Source of the DNA: Halosolutus halophilus
GTDB lineage: Archaea > Halobacteriota > Halobacteria > Halobacteriales > Natrialbaceae
Assembly (NCBI RefSeq): GCF_022869805.1
Contig: NZ_CP094974.1
Coordinates: forward strand, 806,001 to 870,000
DNA length: 64,000 nt
Direction of reading: 5' to 3'
Shown here: one piece after another, positions 56,165 to 64,000 of the stretch
Position numbering within the stretch: the stretch's first letter is position 1
Layout of the letters: the number at the start of each line of letters is the position of its first letter
The notes under the pieces: model-generated
The model's database searches: none
What the model was told of the DNA's origin: nothing
What the model saw: the letters and a program-made list of their open reading frames with translations, nothing else
Program-made: the position numbers and the translations under genes

Positions 56165-58117
56165 TTACATCTGGTACCAGAGAAGATTCCAGTACCAGAG
56201 CAGCCATGTGAACACGATCGCAGCGAGCGCGACCACCGTGTAGTGAACCCGCGTCCAGCGTCCCCACTCTCGGTTCCGTATGGCGATACCGGCGAAGACC
56301 ACCGTCGAAACGCTCGCTACTGCGCCGACGAGTGAGGGAATCGTGAGGAGCCGAAACAGTAGCCGGTCTCCATACAGAAACGCAGTTGGTCGCATCGTCA
56401 GCGCTCCTACGAAACCGACGACAAACAGGAGGAAACAGACAGCAGCTATGCCGCCTGTCCACTGTGCAAATCGGAGTGGAGAGTCTCCCCGGGATCGTTC
56501 CGCGCCACGATACCAGCGCCAAATGGCTGCTCCCGACCATCCAACAACGGCCGTCACGAACACTACGACAGAGAAAGCAACGATCGCACCGTGAACCCGT
56601 GGTTGTTCTAGTAGCGAAAGTCGTTCGTACGCCGACGCTGGACGACTCCCGAGAAACAGGTGTGTGACGTCTCCATCGGTTTCGCGAAATGCGAGTCGGT
56701 CAGGACCGTCGATTTCACGGAAGAAGAGCGGTTCCGCTTCGACCCATCGCTTCGTGTCATCGCCGTGTGTCGTTATCAGTCGTCCTCGATCGTCGAGAGA
56801 AACGGAGACGGACTCGGTGACGCCGATGAACTTCTCTGAGGTCGTAGACGGGACCCTGAGCGTTCTGTACGTCCCTTCGAGGTCGGTCCCTCGAGTTGGT
56901 GTACCATCCGGAATCGTCACTGACGGCTCTTCCGTGGGAAAGTACTGCTCGATGAATTCGTCGATGAACTCCTCTCTGGCGTTGGTACCACCCGTGCTGT
57001 TGTACGAAACGAACACCCCCACGTCGTGTTCGGGGACGAGAAAGAGGAGGCTGTGAAATAATCGCGTGTCTCCAGCGTGACCAATCACTCGTACACCGTG
57101 GCGACTCATCTCGTAAAAGCCGAATCCCATCCCGTTCACCCGTTCGTCGTTGGCGAACCGACGGCGGTGCATCTCCGCGACCGTTTCCGATTCGAGTATC
57201 CGGTCATCATCGACAGTTCCGCCCTGAAGGTGTGCCCGGACGAATCGTGCCATGTCAGTCGCGGTCGCACTCATTGCACCTGTCGCCGGCATACCGACGA
57301 ACTCGAAGTCGCCTTCTCGGAACTCGCCGTCTGTGGCTGTGTACCCCTTCGCAAGATCAGCCCGAAGACCGTCCGGAACCGGCTGGGCGAACGTGCTCCG
57401 TTTCATCGAGAGCGGATCGAAAATTTCCTCATTGACGTAGTTCTCGAACGACGTCTCGGCGGCTGTTGCCACGATGTGACCGGAGAGGGCAGCGCCGTAG
57501 TTCGAGTAGGCAGTAAACCGTCCTGGCGGACGGATGCGAGCAGGTTGTTCTTCGACAAGCGTCTGCTCCAGTGGCTGGAGGTCGGTTTCGGCTAACACGA
57601 ACGTCCCGTGGGCCCGATCCTCGAACCCGGGCGTATGAGTCCCGAGATGGTCGAGTGTGATCGGTTGCTCGTACGTCCTGGGAACGTCGATCTCATCGAG
57701 ATACTGGTTTACGTCGGTGTCGAGATCGAATCGCCCGCGTTCGACGCCCTGCATCACGGCGGTCCAGGTGAACAGTTTCGACACGGAACCGATACGAAAG
57801 AGCGTTTCATCGGCGCGAACGGGTGTCTCCGACTCGACGTCACTGAAGCCGTATCCCTTTGCGAACTCCGAATCACCATCGACGACAGCGACTGTCGCCC
57901 CTGGAATACTGTGCCCCTCCAGTTGCGCACGTATGAGACCGTCGAGAAATGACTCGAAAGCGTTCGGATCGGCGAGTGGTCCCGCATCAAGCTGGGCAAC
58001 GGCCCTACTCGCGGTATCCGTGCTGGCAGCTACGGGCGTCGAGACGACAGCAGCACTAACCGCGAGTCCACCCAGCACTTCCCGGCGCGAAACGGTATCC
58101 ATTGTACTGTAACTCAC
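56165..58117 (-). CDS. Tat-exported SxxK serine hydrolase (beta-lactamase/transpeptidase-like) with C-terminal membrane domain (650 aa)
   Basis: VSRREVLGGLAVSAAVVSTP: Tat signal. The class-C beta-lactamase-like domain (about 50-400) shows RIGSVSKLF (nucleophile Ser and Lys), YSNYG (YxN) and VIGHAGDTRL (HxG). Residues about 410-500 form a lipocalin-like beta domain, then five helices (AIVAFSVVVFVTAVVGWSGA to FTWLLWYWNLLWYQM). Such proteins hydrolyse esters or peptides at the surface; substrate unknown in archaea without peptidoglycan. The GTG start at 58117 overlaps the upstream stop as GTGA; ATG 58102 is an alternative. Confidence 0.85.
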   Translation of the reverse strand: MSYSTMDTVSRREVLGGLAVSAAVVSTPVAASTDTASRAVAQLDAGPLADPNAFESFLDGLIRAQLEGHSIPGATVAVVDGDSEFAKGYGFSDVESETPVRADETLFRIGSVSKLFTWTAVMQGVERGRFDLDTDVNQYLDEIDVPRTYEQPITLDHLGTHTPGFEDRAHGTFVLAETDLQPLEQTLVEEQPARIRPPGRFTAYSNYGAALSGHIVATAAETSFENYVNEEIFDPLSMKRSTFAQPVPDGLRADLAKGYTATDGEFREGDFEFVGMPATGAMSATATDMARFVRAHLQGGTVDDDRILESETVAEMHRRRFANDERVNGMGFGFYEMSRHGVRVIGHAGDTRLFHSLLFLVPEHDVGVFVSYNSTGGTNAREEFIDEFIEQYFPTEEPSVTIPDGTPTRGTDLEGTYRTLRVPSTTSEKFIGVTESVSVSLDDRGRLITTHGDDTKRWVEAEPLFFREIDGPDRLAFRETDGDVTHLFLGSRPASAYERLSLLEQPRVHGAIVAFSVVVFVTAVVGWSGAAIWRWYRGAERSRGDSPLRFAQWTGGIAAVCFLLFVVGFVGALTMRPTAFLYGDRLLFRLLTIPSLVGAVASVSTVVFAGIAIRNREWGRWTRVHYTVVALAAIVFTWLLWYWNLLWYQM

Positions 58118-58773
58118 TCGCCTCGATGGACGAGTGTATCGGGTCGGTCGGGGCTCCCGAGCAGGTAGCCACCGAAGGCTACCAGCCAGAGCATCACTGG
58201 GTAGACGATCATTCGTTCGGTCCCCCCGTGGCCGATAGGGCCGAACGCCGCCGTATTGCCGGCATCACCCGCCGCCATGAGCACAACGAACACGAGCCCA
58301 ATACCACCGGCGAGGACCGATATCGCCCGCATTACGCCGGAGAGTCGAGTTGCAGTCCCGAGGGCCTGTACGTTGAAGAACACGAACGCGAGGAGTGCGA
58401 ACAGCGAGTGGAGTCCGCCGGTATCGAGCGGGAAGACGCCGGCACCGATCGCACCGATGCCGGCGAGTGCGAAGATGGCGAAGAGCCAGCGTTTTCCGTG
58501 GGTCTGGTAGAAGTAGAACCCGCCAAGGAGGTTGCACAGGCCGGCGACGATGAGCGAGATATTGAACACCAGCGCGGTCTCGGCGATGACGCCGAGGTCA
58601 CTGATGGCAGCCGCACCGAAGTCGTAGCCAGGGGCCATCGCTGCTGCAAGCATGATGACCGTCATAAACTGGGCGGCGAGTGCGACGAAGAAAACACCTG
58701 CGCGTTTCCGGTTATCTGACGCCGTTCCATGGATTTCACCAGTGGCCTGGCTATACGCGGTATTCCGAGTCAT
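58114..58773 (-). CDS. DUF998-type membrane protein (219 aa)
   Basis: Start at MTRNTAYSQATGEIHGTASD (58773). Six helices: AGVFFVALAAQFMTVIMLAA AM, SDLGVIAETALVFNISLIVA G, WLFAIFALAGIGAIGAGVFP, GGLHSLFALLAFVFFNVQAL G, VLAGGIGLVFVVLMAAG, MIVYPVMLWLVAFGGYLLG. The PGYDFGAAAISDLG loop is the DUF998 signature. Its stop overlaps the hydrolase start, so the two are co-translated. Function unknown. Confidence 0.8.
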   Translation of the reverse strand: MTRNTAYSQATGEIHGTASDNRKRAGVFFVALAAQFMTVIMLAAAMAPGYDFGAAAISDLGVIAETALVFNISLIVAGLCNLLGGFYFYQTHGKRWLFAIFALAGIGAIGAGVFPLDTGGLHSLFALLAFVFFNVQALGTATRLSGVMRAISVLAGGIGLVFVVLMAAGDAGNTAAFGPIGHGGTERMIVYPVMLWLVAFGGYLLGSPDRPDTLVHRGE

Positions 58774-58808
58774 CGTGTGGTCACTGATTGCTAGTCCGCT
58801 CCCAGAGA

Positions 58809-58820
58809 ACATATAGTAGC
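58809..58820 (-). promoter_or_regulatory. TATA box of the DUF998-hydrolase operon
   Basis: CTACTATATGTT on the minus strand, about 40 bp before the start. Confidence 0.4.
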
Positions 58821-58893
58821 TCTGCTGAAATCCGCAGAGCATTACAGCTCCGGCCGACAGTCCGGTCAGATGAAGACCTTCCCGCAGTCAGGG

Positions 58894-59253
58894 TTACTTC
58901 CGACCGAGTACATACCCGAAAACGAACCACAGACCAGCCATTACCGCACGCTTCCGTGTGTCACCGAACGGGATGAATCGGGTATCCTGGTTCGTTATTT
59001 CCACGACACCGGTCGGAGTAGCCCAGACACCGCCGCCCATCCCGCCTCCCTCGCCGGCTTCTCGGTTCTCGGCTGCAGTATCGACGTCCTCGCGGCCGCC
59101 CGATTCGTATCCGCCCCCGAATCCGTACGCTACCTTTGCGACGGGAACGATCGTTTTCCCGTCGTGTGCGACGGGCTCGCCGTACACTTGGGTGACGCCC
59201 GCGTGGTCCTGAAGACGATCACCGATTGCAGAGAGTCGTTCCCTGTCGTTCAT
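58894..59253 (-). CDS. GerW/YtfJ-like protein (119 aa)
   Basis: MNDRERLSAIGDRLQDHAGV TQVYGEPVAHDGKTIVPVAK VAYGFGGGYESG and GEGGGMGGGVWATPTGVVEI T follow the glycine-rich pattern of the GerW family, sporulation-associated in Firmicutes but widespread in haloarchaea, which do not sporulate. The hydrophobic C-terminus VMAGLWFVFGYVLGRK may anchor it in the membrane. Role unknown. Confidence 0.8.
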   Translation of the reverse strand: MNDRERLSAIGDRLQDHAGVTQVYGEPVAHDGKTIVPVAKVAYGFGGGYESGGREDVDTAAENREAGEGGGMGGGVWATPTGVVEITNQDTRFIPFGDTRKRAVMAGLWFVFGYVLGRK

Positions 59254-59452
59254 ACACACGCACCGACGAGACTCCCCGATCTAGCTTCGTCACCCCGATG
59301 CTACCGGTCCCGTCGAAATCGAGATCCGAGTTGATATAATCAGGACGGATAGACGATCGAAGCGGGAATCTGGCGAGGTTCCCACGATGCGCTACCGACC
59401 CTGGGTGGGTGCTTTATTGGATTCGAGCGTGTATCTGAAGTGGTGATTTGAC

Positions 59453-60045
59453 GTGGGTTCGTTCCTCGTGTGCTATGGAACCGGAGAGGGGCAGCGGCAA
59501 CAGTCGCTACTCGCATCGCTGACGCACTCACGGAACGGGGGCACGATGCTACGTCGGAGAACGCCGATGAGATTCCAGCGGACCTCGTCGTCGATGATTT
59601 CGATGCGGTTCTCGTTGGTGCGTCCGTTCATCGCGGTGCGCACCAGCCGGCGATCCGTGAGTTCGTCAGATCAAACCGCGACGCCCTCACGTCGAAACCG
59701 ACCGCGTTTTTCCAGGTCTCGCTGTCCTCCGCGACCGAAGCGGGCCGTGCGCAAGCGGCGGAATACGTCGACGCATTCCTCGAGGACACGGACTGGCATC
59801 CCGACCGGATCGGCCTCTTCGGCGGCGCGCTTCGGTACTCGAAGTACGGCTTTCTCAAGCGACTGCTGATGAAACAGATTGCCAAGCGAACGATCTCTGA
59901 GATGCCCGAGGAGGACGCATCCGGTGACATTGAATTTACAGACTGGGCCGAAGTGGAAGCGTTCGCTGCCGACGTCGCCGCATTCGTTGAGGGACGTCTG
60001 GGTGTAACGTCGCCGGCGACCGGTGACTCGGAACTGAGCGAGTGA
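59453..60045 (+). pseudogene. Flavodoxin/HemG-like protein with N-terminal frameshift
   Basis: A GTG at 59453 starts VGSFLVCYGTGEG, the FMN phosphate loop. The rest follows in another frame from about 59488: ATVATRIADALTERGHDATS, VLVGASVHRGAHQPAIREFV, PTAFFQVSLSSATEAGRAQA, RIGLFGGALRYSKYGFLKRL LMKQI. This is the flavodoxin-domain of HemG-type (menaquinone-dependent) protoporphyrinogen dehydrogenase. A one-base indel separates the loop from the fold, so either a mutation or sequence error. A GTG at 59470 would give a product without the loop. Confidence 0.7.
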
Positions 60046-60340
60046 GGCCGATTGCAGAACGCCCCTGTTCCGCAACTCGTTTGGTGAGCGTTTGACACCC
60101 GTCTTTGACATGGTCGAACCACTTCGACCGAGGGATGTCGATCGTACCGGCGAATCTGCGGATCCAACTGATGTATGACTGGTTTGGTATTTAACTGGGA
60201 CGGCCACAACGACAACATTCCTATAGGTGAGAAATCAGCCACATGGGAATGTGGTGGGTTCTGCTACTGCCTCTACGGATACTACAGACGACCTCAAACA
60301 TATTTGAGTTACATTACTGCCAATATGTAGAATGAGAGAC
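60046..60340. other. Gap of ~300 bp, no gene
   Basis: No R-element copy or coherent frame. A promoter for the next gene lies at its end. Confidence 0.4.
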
Positions 60341-60352
60341 AATATTTATGCC
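60341..60352 (+). promoter_or_regulatory. TATA box of the MFS-like/bactofilin-like operon
   Basis: AATATTTATG centred about 29 bp before ATG 60375; AT-rich island in GC-rich DNA, leaderless spacing. Confidence 0.55.
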
Positions 60353-60374
60353 GGATTGAGGATTACAGCACGCT

Positions 60375-61652
60375 ATGAAGTTCTTCGAGTTCGTCCGTGA
60401 AGGCCAGTGGATCCCCATCACTGGATATCTAATCTACGTTTCTGCGCTCACGGCCGGATACTATTACAACCTCACGTTCGTCCAACTGGGACTGACCGAT
60501 CTCGGAACGCGGGGGATCGGTCTGTCGCCCGGGGACGTGTCGATGGCGATGGCCATACTCGCGCTCCTCACTCTCGTCGCTGCCGTCGCCAGCGGCGTCC
60601 TGATGGATCGCCGTGGATGGAGCACTGACCTGTACGTGAAGTTCCGGTTGCTCTTTCTGGTCGTTTTCGTCCAACTGCTGCTGACGATCGCCGCCCCCCA
60701 CGTGAGTACGGTCGAACAGTTTGTGCTCTGGGTGATCGTCTGTTCGATGGCGCTCGGCGTCGGAATCCCGGTGACGTTCAGTTTCATGCTCGATTTCGTT
60801 CCCGTGAGGGACCGCGGATACGTCGCTGCCATCGTGGCAGGATCGTCGTTCTTCGTCGCGGCCCTGTATCCGATCGAATGGCGGATCGACGAGTTCAGTC
60901 TCGTCATGAGCGCGACGATGGTTCCGGCAGTCCTCGTTCTCGCCGTTCTCTCGGTCAGGCGGTTCCGATTCGTCGATAGACTCGCCAGTCAACACGAACG
61001 CGACGCGTTCGGAACTGGCCGATTCTGCCGGCCGACACCGGTTCGAACGGCAAGTTTCGCGTTCTGGGGACCGGTTCTGCTGATGTTCGGCGTCTTCTTC
61101 ATCGATAGCCTGGGCTTTCTCCGAATCATCGAGACGCCGCTGTACATCTACACGTCCTGGCAATCTCCCGATCTGAGCGTCCGGTTGTTTATCGCTGTCT
61201 TGCACGTCGTCGGGGCGTTCGCTGCTGGCATCATCTACACGAATTTCGACCGAAACTGGCTGTTCCTCTGGGTGTTCGGCCTGTTCGCGTTCACACACCT
61301 CCTGTACGTCTTCCACGTCCAGTTTGGCGCGGGTGACACCCCACCGCTGGTACTGCCGATGTTCTACGTGCTCGCGGTCAGTTTCTACACGACGCTCAAC
61401 TTCGCACTCTGGCCGGACCTCTCCACGCCCGAGACGATCGGCACGCACACGGCCCTCGGCGTCGGGATAGCGGGGTGGCTGGCGACCTTCTCGAGTACCG
61501 CGCTGGCGCTGTACTCCGAGGGGATCGGACTCTCGCTGTTGAGTCACCTGACGTACGTGAACGCGCTGGCACTGCTGTTCGTCGTCGCGTTGCCGGTGCT
61601 GCTATACGTGCATCGGATGGTTGAATTGGCTCGTGGAGGGACGACGCCATGA
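60375..61652 (+). CDS. MFS-like membrane protein (425 aa)
   Basis: Twelve hydrophobic segments; LMDRRGWSTDLYVKFRLLFL after helix 2 resembles MFS motif A. VPVRDRGYVAAIVAGSSFFV AA and TNFDRNWLFLWVFGLFAFTH suggest a distant MFS branch of haloarchaea. No substrate motif. Its last four bases (ATGA) overlap the next gene, making a two-gene operon with a TATA box at leaderless spacing. Confidence 0.75.
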   Translation: MKFFEFVREGQWIPITGYLIYVSALTAGYYYNLTFVQLGLTDLGTRGIGLSPGDVSMAMAILALLTLVAAVASGVLMDRRGWSTDLYVKFRLLFLVVFVQLLLTIAAPHVSTVEQFVLWVIVCSMALGVGIPVTFSFMLDFVPVRDRGYVAAIVAGSSFFVAALYPIEWRIDEFSLVMSATMVPAVLVLAVLSVRRFRFVDRLASQHERDAFGTGRFCRPTPVRTASFAFWGPVLLMFGVFFIDSLGFLRIIETPLYIYTSWQSPDLSVRLFIAVLHVVGAFAAGIIYTNFDRNWLFLWVFGLFAFTHLLYVFHVQFGAGDTPPLVLPMFYVLAVSFYTTLNFALWPDLSTPETIGTHTALGVGIAGWLATFSSTALALYSEGIGLSLLSHLTYVNALALLFVVALPVLLYVHRMVELARGGTTP

Positions 61653-62512
61653 ACCTGGAGCTCATCCCGCTCTTGATAATCGCGCTGCTCATGATCTCGG
61701 CGGGCGGGGCAGACGTCGAGACCACCGAGTTCGTTATCGAAGGCGACCACGAGATGACCGAGCACCGGGGCGCGTTGATCGTCGGGGATGCGACGGTCAC
61801 GGTACCGCCCGACGAAGCGGTGTCCGGTCCGGTCTACGTTATCGGTGGCGAGTTTCGGGTCCAGGGAACAGTCGACGGTGACGTGACGCAACTCTCCGGA
61901 TCGCTCGTCGTCGAGGACGGTGCAACGATCGGCGGAGAACTCCAGCACATCGGAGGGAGTGAGGTGCTGTCCGATGGAGCAGTCATTACGGAGCGGACCA
62001 CGGTCGTGTTCGAATCCGCCGAACCCGGCCCGATCGCCGCGTACACGCCGTTCGTTCTGACGACGCTGATGCTGGCGCTCGTGGGGGCGTTGCTCTCCCG
62101 AAAACGCGAACCACTGCTCGATAACGTCGGGGCAGCCACGCAAGATCATCCATTGATCAGCCTCACCGTGGGAGCACTCCTCTCCGTAACGTTCCTCTCC
62201 GTGTTCGTATTCATGGCGTTCACCCTGATCCTCCTCCCCGTGAGCATACTCGGTCTTCTGATCGGATTGCTGACAATCGCTTACGGTATCATCGCACTGG
62301 GATATCTCGCCGGCCAGCGACTGGACACCCCACGCGTCGGACTGGCGACCGGTCTCGGAGTCGTTGCTATCATGGTGTTGTTACAGGTGATCGGAGTGAT
62401 TCCGATCCTCGGGGACCTGATCGCGGGCGGGCTTCTCCTCACCGGACTGGGTGCTGTCGTACTGACGTACTTCGGGCTGCAAGAGTTCGAACCGGTATCG
62501 CTTCCGGAGTAA
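61649..62512 (+). CDS. Bactofilin-like polymer-forming domain plus membrane domain protein (287 aa)
   Basis: A signal-like helix (residues 3-18) is followed by GDHEMTEHRGALIVGDATVT, GPVYVIGGEFRVQGTVDGDV TQLSGSLVVEDGATIGGELQ: a short right-handed beta-helix of bactofilin type. Four to five helices follow (about residues 128-150, 170-190, 195-222, 235-270). The family is thought to shape or organise membranes through its polymer-forming segment, which here would face outside. Translationally coupled to the MFS-like gene. Confidence 0.8.
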   Translation: MNLELIPLLIIALLMISAGGADVETTEFVIEGDHEMTEHRGALIVGDATVTVPPDEAVSGPVYVIGGEFRVQGTVDGDVTQLSGSLVVEDGATIGGELQHIGGSEVLSDGAVITERTTVVFESAEPGPIAAYTPFVLTTLMLALVGALLSRKREPLLDNVGAATQDHPLISLTVGALLSVTFLSVFVFMAFTLILLPVSILGLLIGLLTIAYGIIALGYLAGQRLDTPRVGLATGLGVVAIMVLLQVIGVIPILGDLIAGGLLLTGLGAVVLTYFGLQEFEPVSLPE

Positions 62513-62551
62513 CGGCGAGAGTACCAACCGAGAAGTAGACGAGTCGCTGCC

Positions 62552-63439
62552 TCACAGCCCGATTGTAACTGTTCCTGTATCATCCATTTTGAGACGAATC
62601 GTCTCATTGCCCAGCGTAATTTCGAAAGTAGCTGCAAACGGGTTGTCGGAGACGATATCCGTCACAATTACATCCGATGTGATGTACTCGAAAAATTCCC
62701 AGAGTGGAACGTCCAGCAGCGAAATGTCGTGCTCCCAAAACTGGTGGAGGACTGCTGGGTGAAACGCAACCGTCACTTCAATCGGGATACTGATTATATG
62801 TTGGCATTCACGACACGAGCTAACGTGGAGGTGAATCGTTTTCCCATTGTGCTCGTACACGTCAACAGCCGTATCGACGCGACCGAAACACTCCGGGCAA
62901 ACGTCCCCTCGTAGCTGAATGTACATACTCCAGATGCGGTAGCCGAAGCTCTCGATGATCTCTGCAGATGTCCGGTCACGCGTCTGACTCCGAGGAAAGA
63001 AATCGGTTACGAGGATCGCGTCACACGAGGTGCAGCGAATACGGAAGTGTTCGGCGTCAAGCGTTGCTAGGAGTGACGCTTCGTCACAGAACAAGCAGAC
63101 ACCGGAGACCTCACTGTCTTCAAATGTTGCAGTACTTTCGTACACATCGGAGATGATCACACGAACGATTTTGTGACCACTATACGTGAGTCGATATCCA
63201 TCAGGAGTCTCACTGATGAATTGTCCGACGAGCTGATCGAGGTGATACGAAAATTGGGACGAGCTATCGATATCTACTGCGTCATATAATTCTGTAAAGG
63301 ACATCGTGTGCCACGGTTTCTGATGTTCTTGTTCTACCTTATCCAACGCGAGTAATATTTGCAGCCGCTGGGTGTTTCCGAGCGCGTTGATGGCATCAAC
63401 CACTTCCTGATCGATTTGATCGCTCTGATCCGCTACCAT
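62552..63439 (-). CDS. ArsR-like winged-helix regulator with zinc-ribbon (DUF7351-like) domain (295 aa)
   Basis: Start at MVADQSDQIDQEVVDAINAL GN (63439). Winged helix: NTQRLQILLALDKVEQEHQK, SFTELYDAVDIDSSSQFSYH LDQLVGQFI (about 15-85). Then CLFCDEASL with CTSCDAILV and CPECFGRVD with CRECQHIIS: two zinc-knuckle pairs. Transcription factor of haloarchaeal type, effector unknown. ATG 63562 is in-frame but its extra residues lie in a poorly coding stretch, so not chosen. Confidence 0.8.
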   Translation of the reverse strand: MVADQSDQIDQEVVDAINALGNTQRLQILLALDKVEQEHQKPWHTMSFTELYDAVDIDSSSQFSYHLDQLVGQFISETPDGYRLTYSGHKIVRVIISDVYESTATFEDSEVSGVCLFCDEASLLATLDAEHFRIRCTSCDAILVTDFFPRSQTRDRTSAEIIESFGYRIWSMYIQLRGDVCPECFGRVDTAVDVYEHNGKTIHLHVSSCRECQHIISIPIEVTVAFHPAVLHQFWEHDISLLDVPLWEFFEYITSDVIVTDIVSDNPFAATFEITLGNETIRLKMDDTGTVTIGL

Positions 63440-63714
63440 GACTAGTACAACTACGTCCCATCTGGGCACCCAGCGAGATAAGAACCCTTGGCTCCGACGA
63501 ATCAGTTTCTCGATCTCATGCCCGATATGCCCCACACCGATGACGAGCCCGCTGATCGCCATTCCACCGGCAGTGGCGCAGCGGGGAGAGAGCCATTTCT
63601 GGAACTCTTTCGCAGCATACGCCGAGAAAATACCGCGGAATAGCAGTGTTCCCGCTCTGTTTAAACATTTAGGAATTGAGATAATATTCGTGCTGAGTAT
63701 AGAGGCTTAAGTTA
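63440..63714. other. Gap, no gene supported
   Basis: A minus frame (IGVGHIGHEIEKLIRRSQG) and a plus frame overlap but neither has context. Fragment GTGCTGAGTATAGAGG at 63690 resembles the R-element stem only faintly. Confidence 0.3.
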
Positions 63715-63999
63715 CTATTCGGTACTATCCGCTGACTTTCCCCGTGCCGACGGCTGATCAAGTAACCACCAGCCGGTGACCAGAAGGACGACTCCCGTCG
63801 TAGTTGTGATAGCCAACGGTGTGGGGTTGTCAGCCGGGGCAATGAGTGGACCGCCAACGGACGCGCCGAACAGAAGCGAGATCGTCCCGATGACTAGACA
63901 GACGCCACCGACCGTCTGGAACATGACCCCTTTCTCCCCATCGCCCGACCGGAGCCGCGCCACCCCCGCGCCGACGATCGCCAGTAAGTAGAGAAACAC
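63715..63999 (-). CDS. Small membrane protein, possibly partial at the window edge (94+ aa)
   Basis: Three hydrophobic segments: LYLLAIVGAGVARL, GVCLVIGTISLLFGASVGGP LI, TTTTGVVLLVTGWWLLD, with polar tail. The first codon in view is GTG at 63999; the true start may lie beyond the window. No family recognised. Confidence 0.55.
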   Translation of the reverse strand: MFLYLLAIVGAGVARLRSGDGEKGVMFQTVGGVCLVIGTISLLFGASVGGPLIAPADNPTPLAITTTTGVVLLVTGWWLLDQPSARGKSADSTE

Positions 64000-64000
64000 C

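Overview
The window is haloarchaeal chromosome or megaplasmid DNA. The proteins are acidic, and twin-arginine signal peptides and lipoboxes are frequent. There is a PGF-CTERM sorting tail, amphi-Trp, DUF7344-like and Bat-type HTH regulators, and haloarchaeal ISH1-like and IS6-type insertion sequence debris. It is accessory, gene-decay-rich territory: no rRNA, tRNA or CRISPR array was found, and there are many broken genes.

Layout. 1-1.5 kb: IS6-type and DDE transposase remnants, a chimeric scrap of nucleotide-sugar genes and a tiny membrane protein. 1.5-9.3 kb: lipoproteins, an amphi-Trp protein, two PQQ-type beta-propeller proteins and small membrane proteins, separated by copies of a ~200 bp repeat. 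9.6-17.5 kb: MFS transporter, decayed HEPN/MNT pair, MerB-like organomercurial lyase, Bat-type regulator, ABC-2 exporter pair, LUD protein. 17.7-21.9 kb: small membrane proteins, remnants of nucleotide-sugar genes, a KDG/DHDPS-type aldolase beside a KDG kinase scrap, a membrane protein. 21.9-28.7 kb: second Bat-type regulator, Tat-exported M14 carboxypeptidase, beta-propeller protein, TusA-like protein. 29.2-56.1 kb: about thirty genes, mostly single, interleaved with about two dozen copies of the repeat; cargo is lipoproteins, beta-propellers, tiny membrane proteins, transporters and a few enzymes (aminotransferase, GNAT, flavoprotein). This block also holds a large PAS/GAF/Bat regulator, a complete ISH1-like IS and two MITEs. 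56.1-64 kb: an SxxK serine hydrolase coupled to a DUF998-type membrane protein, a GerW-like protein, a frameshifted flavodoxin, an MFS-like/bactofilin-like pair and an ArsR-like zinc-ribbon regulator.

The outstanding feature is the dispersed repeat, called the R-element here. I count about 34 complete, partial or interrupted copies by eye. A full copy is about 195-205 bp. It starts with CCTGTACTGAGCGATCAC-like sequence and ends with GTTCAGTAGACCTGCG-like sequence. The 7-bp boxes near its ends (ACTGAGC and GTTCAGT) are near-inverted repeats of each other. Its centre carries a long stem (CTGTATTCAGCA paired with TGCTGAATACAG), a competing stem (GTGCTGAA with TTCAGCAC) and a 3' hairpin. Copies keep one orientation over long runs: + from 2.7 to 9.3 kb, - from 17.6 to 18.6 kb, + from 28.2 to 47.5 kb, - from 48.2 to 56.1 kb. 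Many genes fit almost exactly between two copies. This resembles a cassette array (integron attC or Vibrio VCR arrays are the nearest described analogy), but no integrase is visible here. A MITE-like or structured-RNA explanation is also open.

By inferred role, most cargo acts at or beyond the cell surface, so the region looks like a reservoir of exchangeable envelope genes under several Bat-type regulators.
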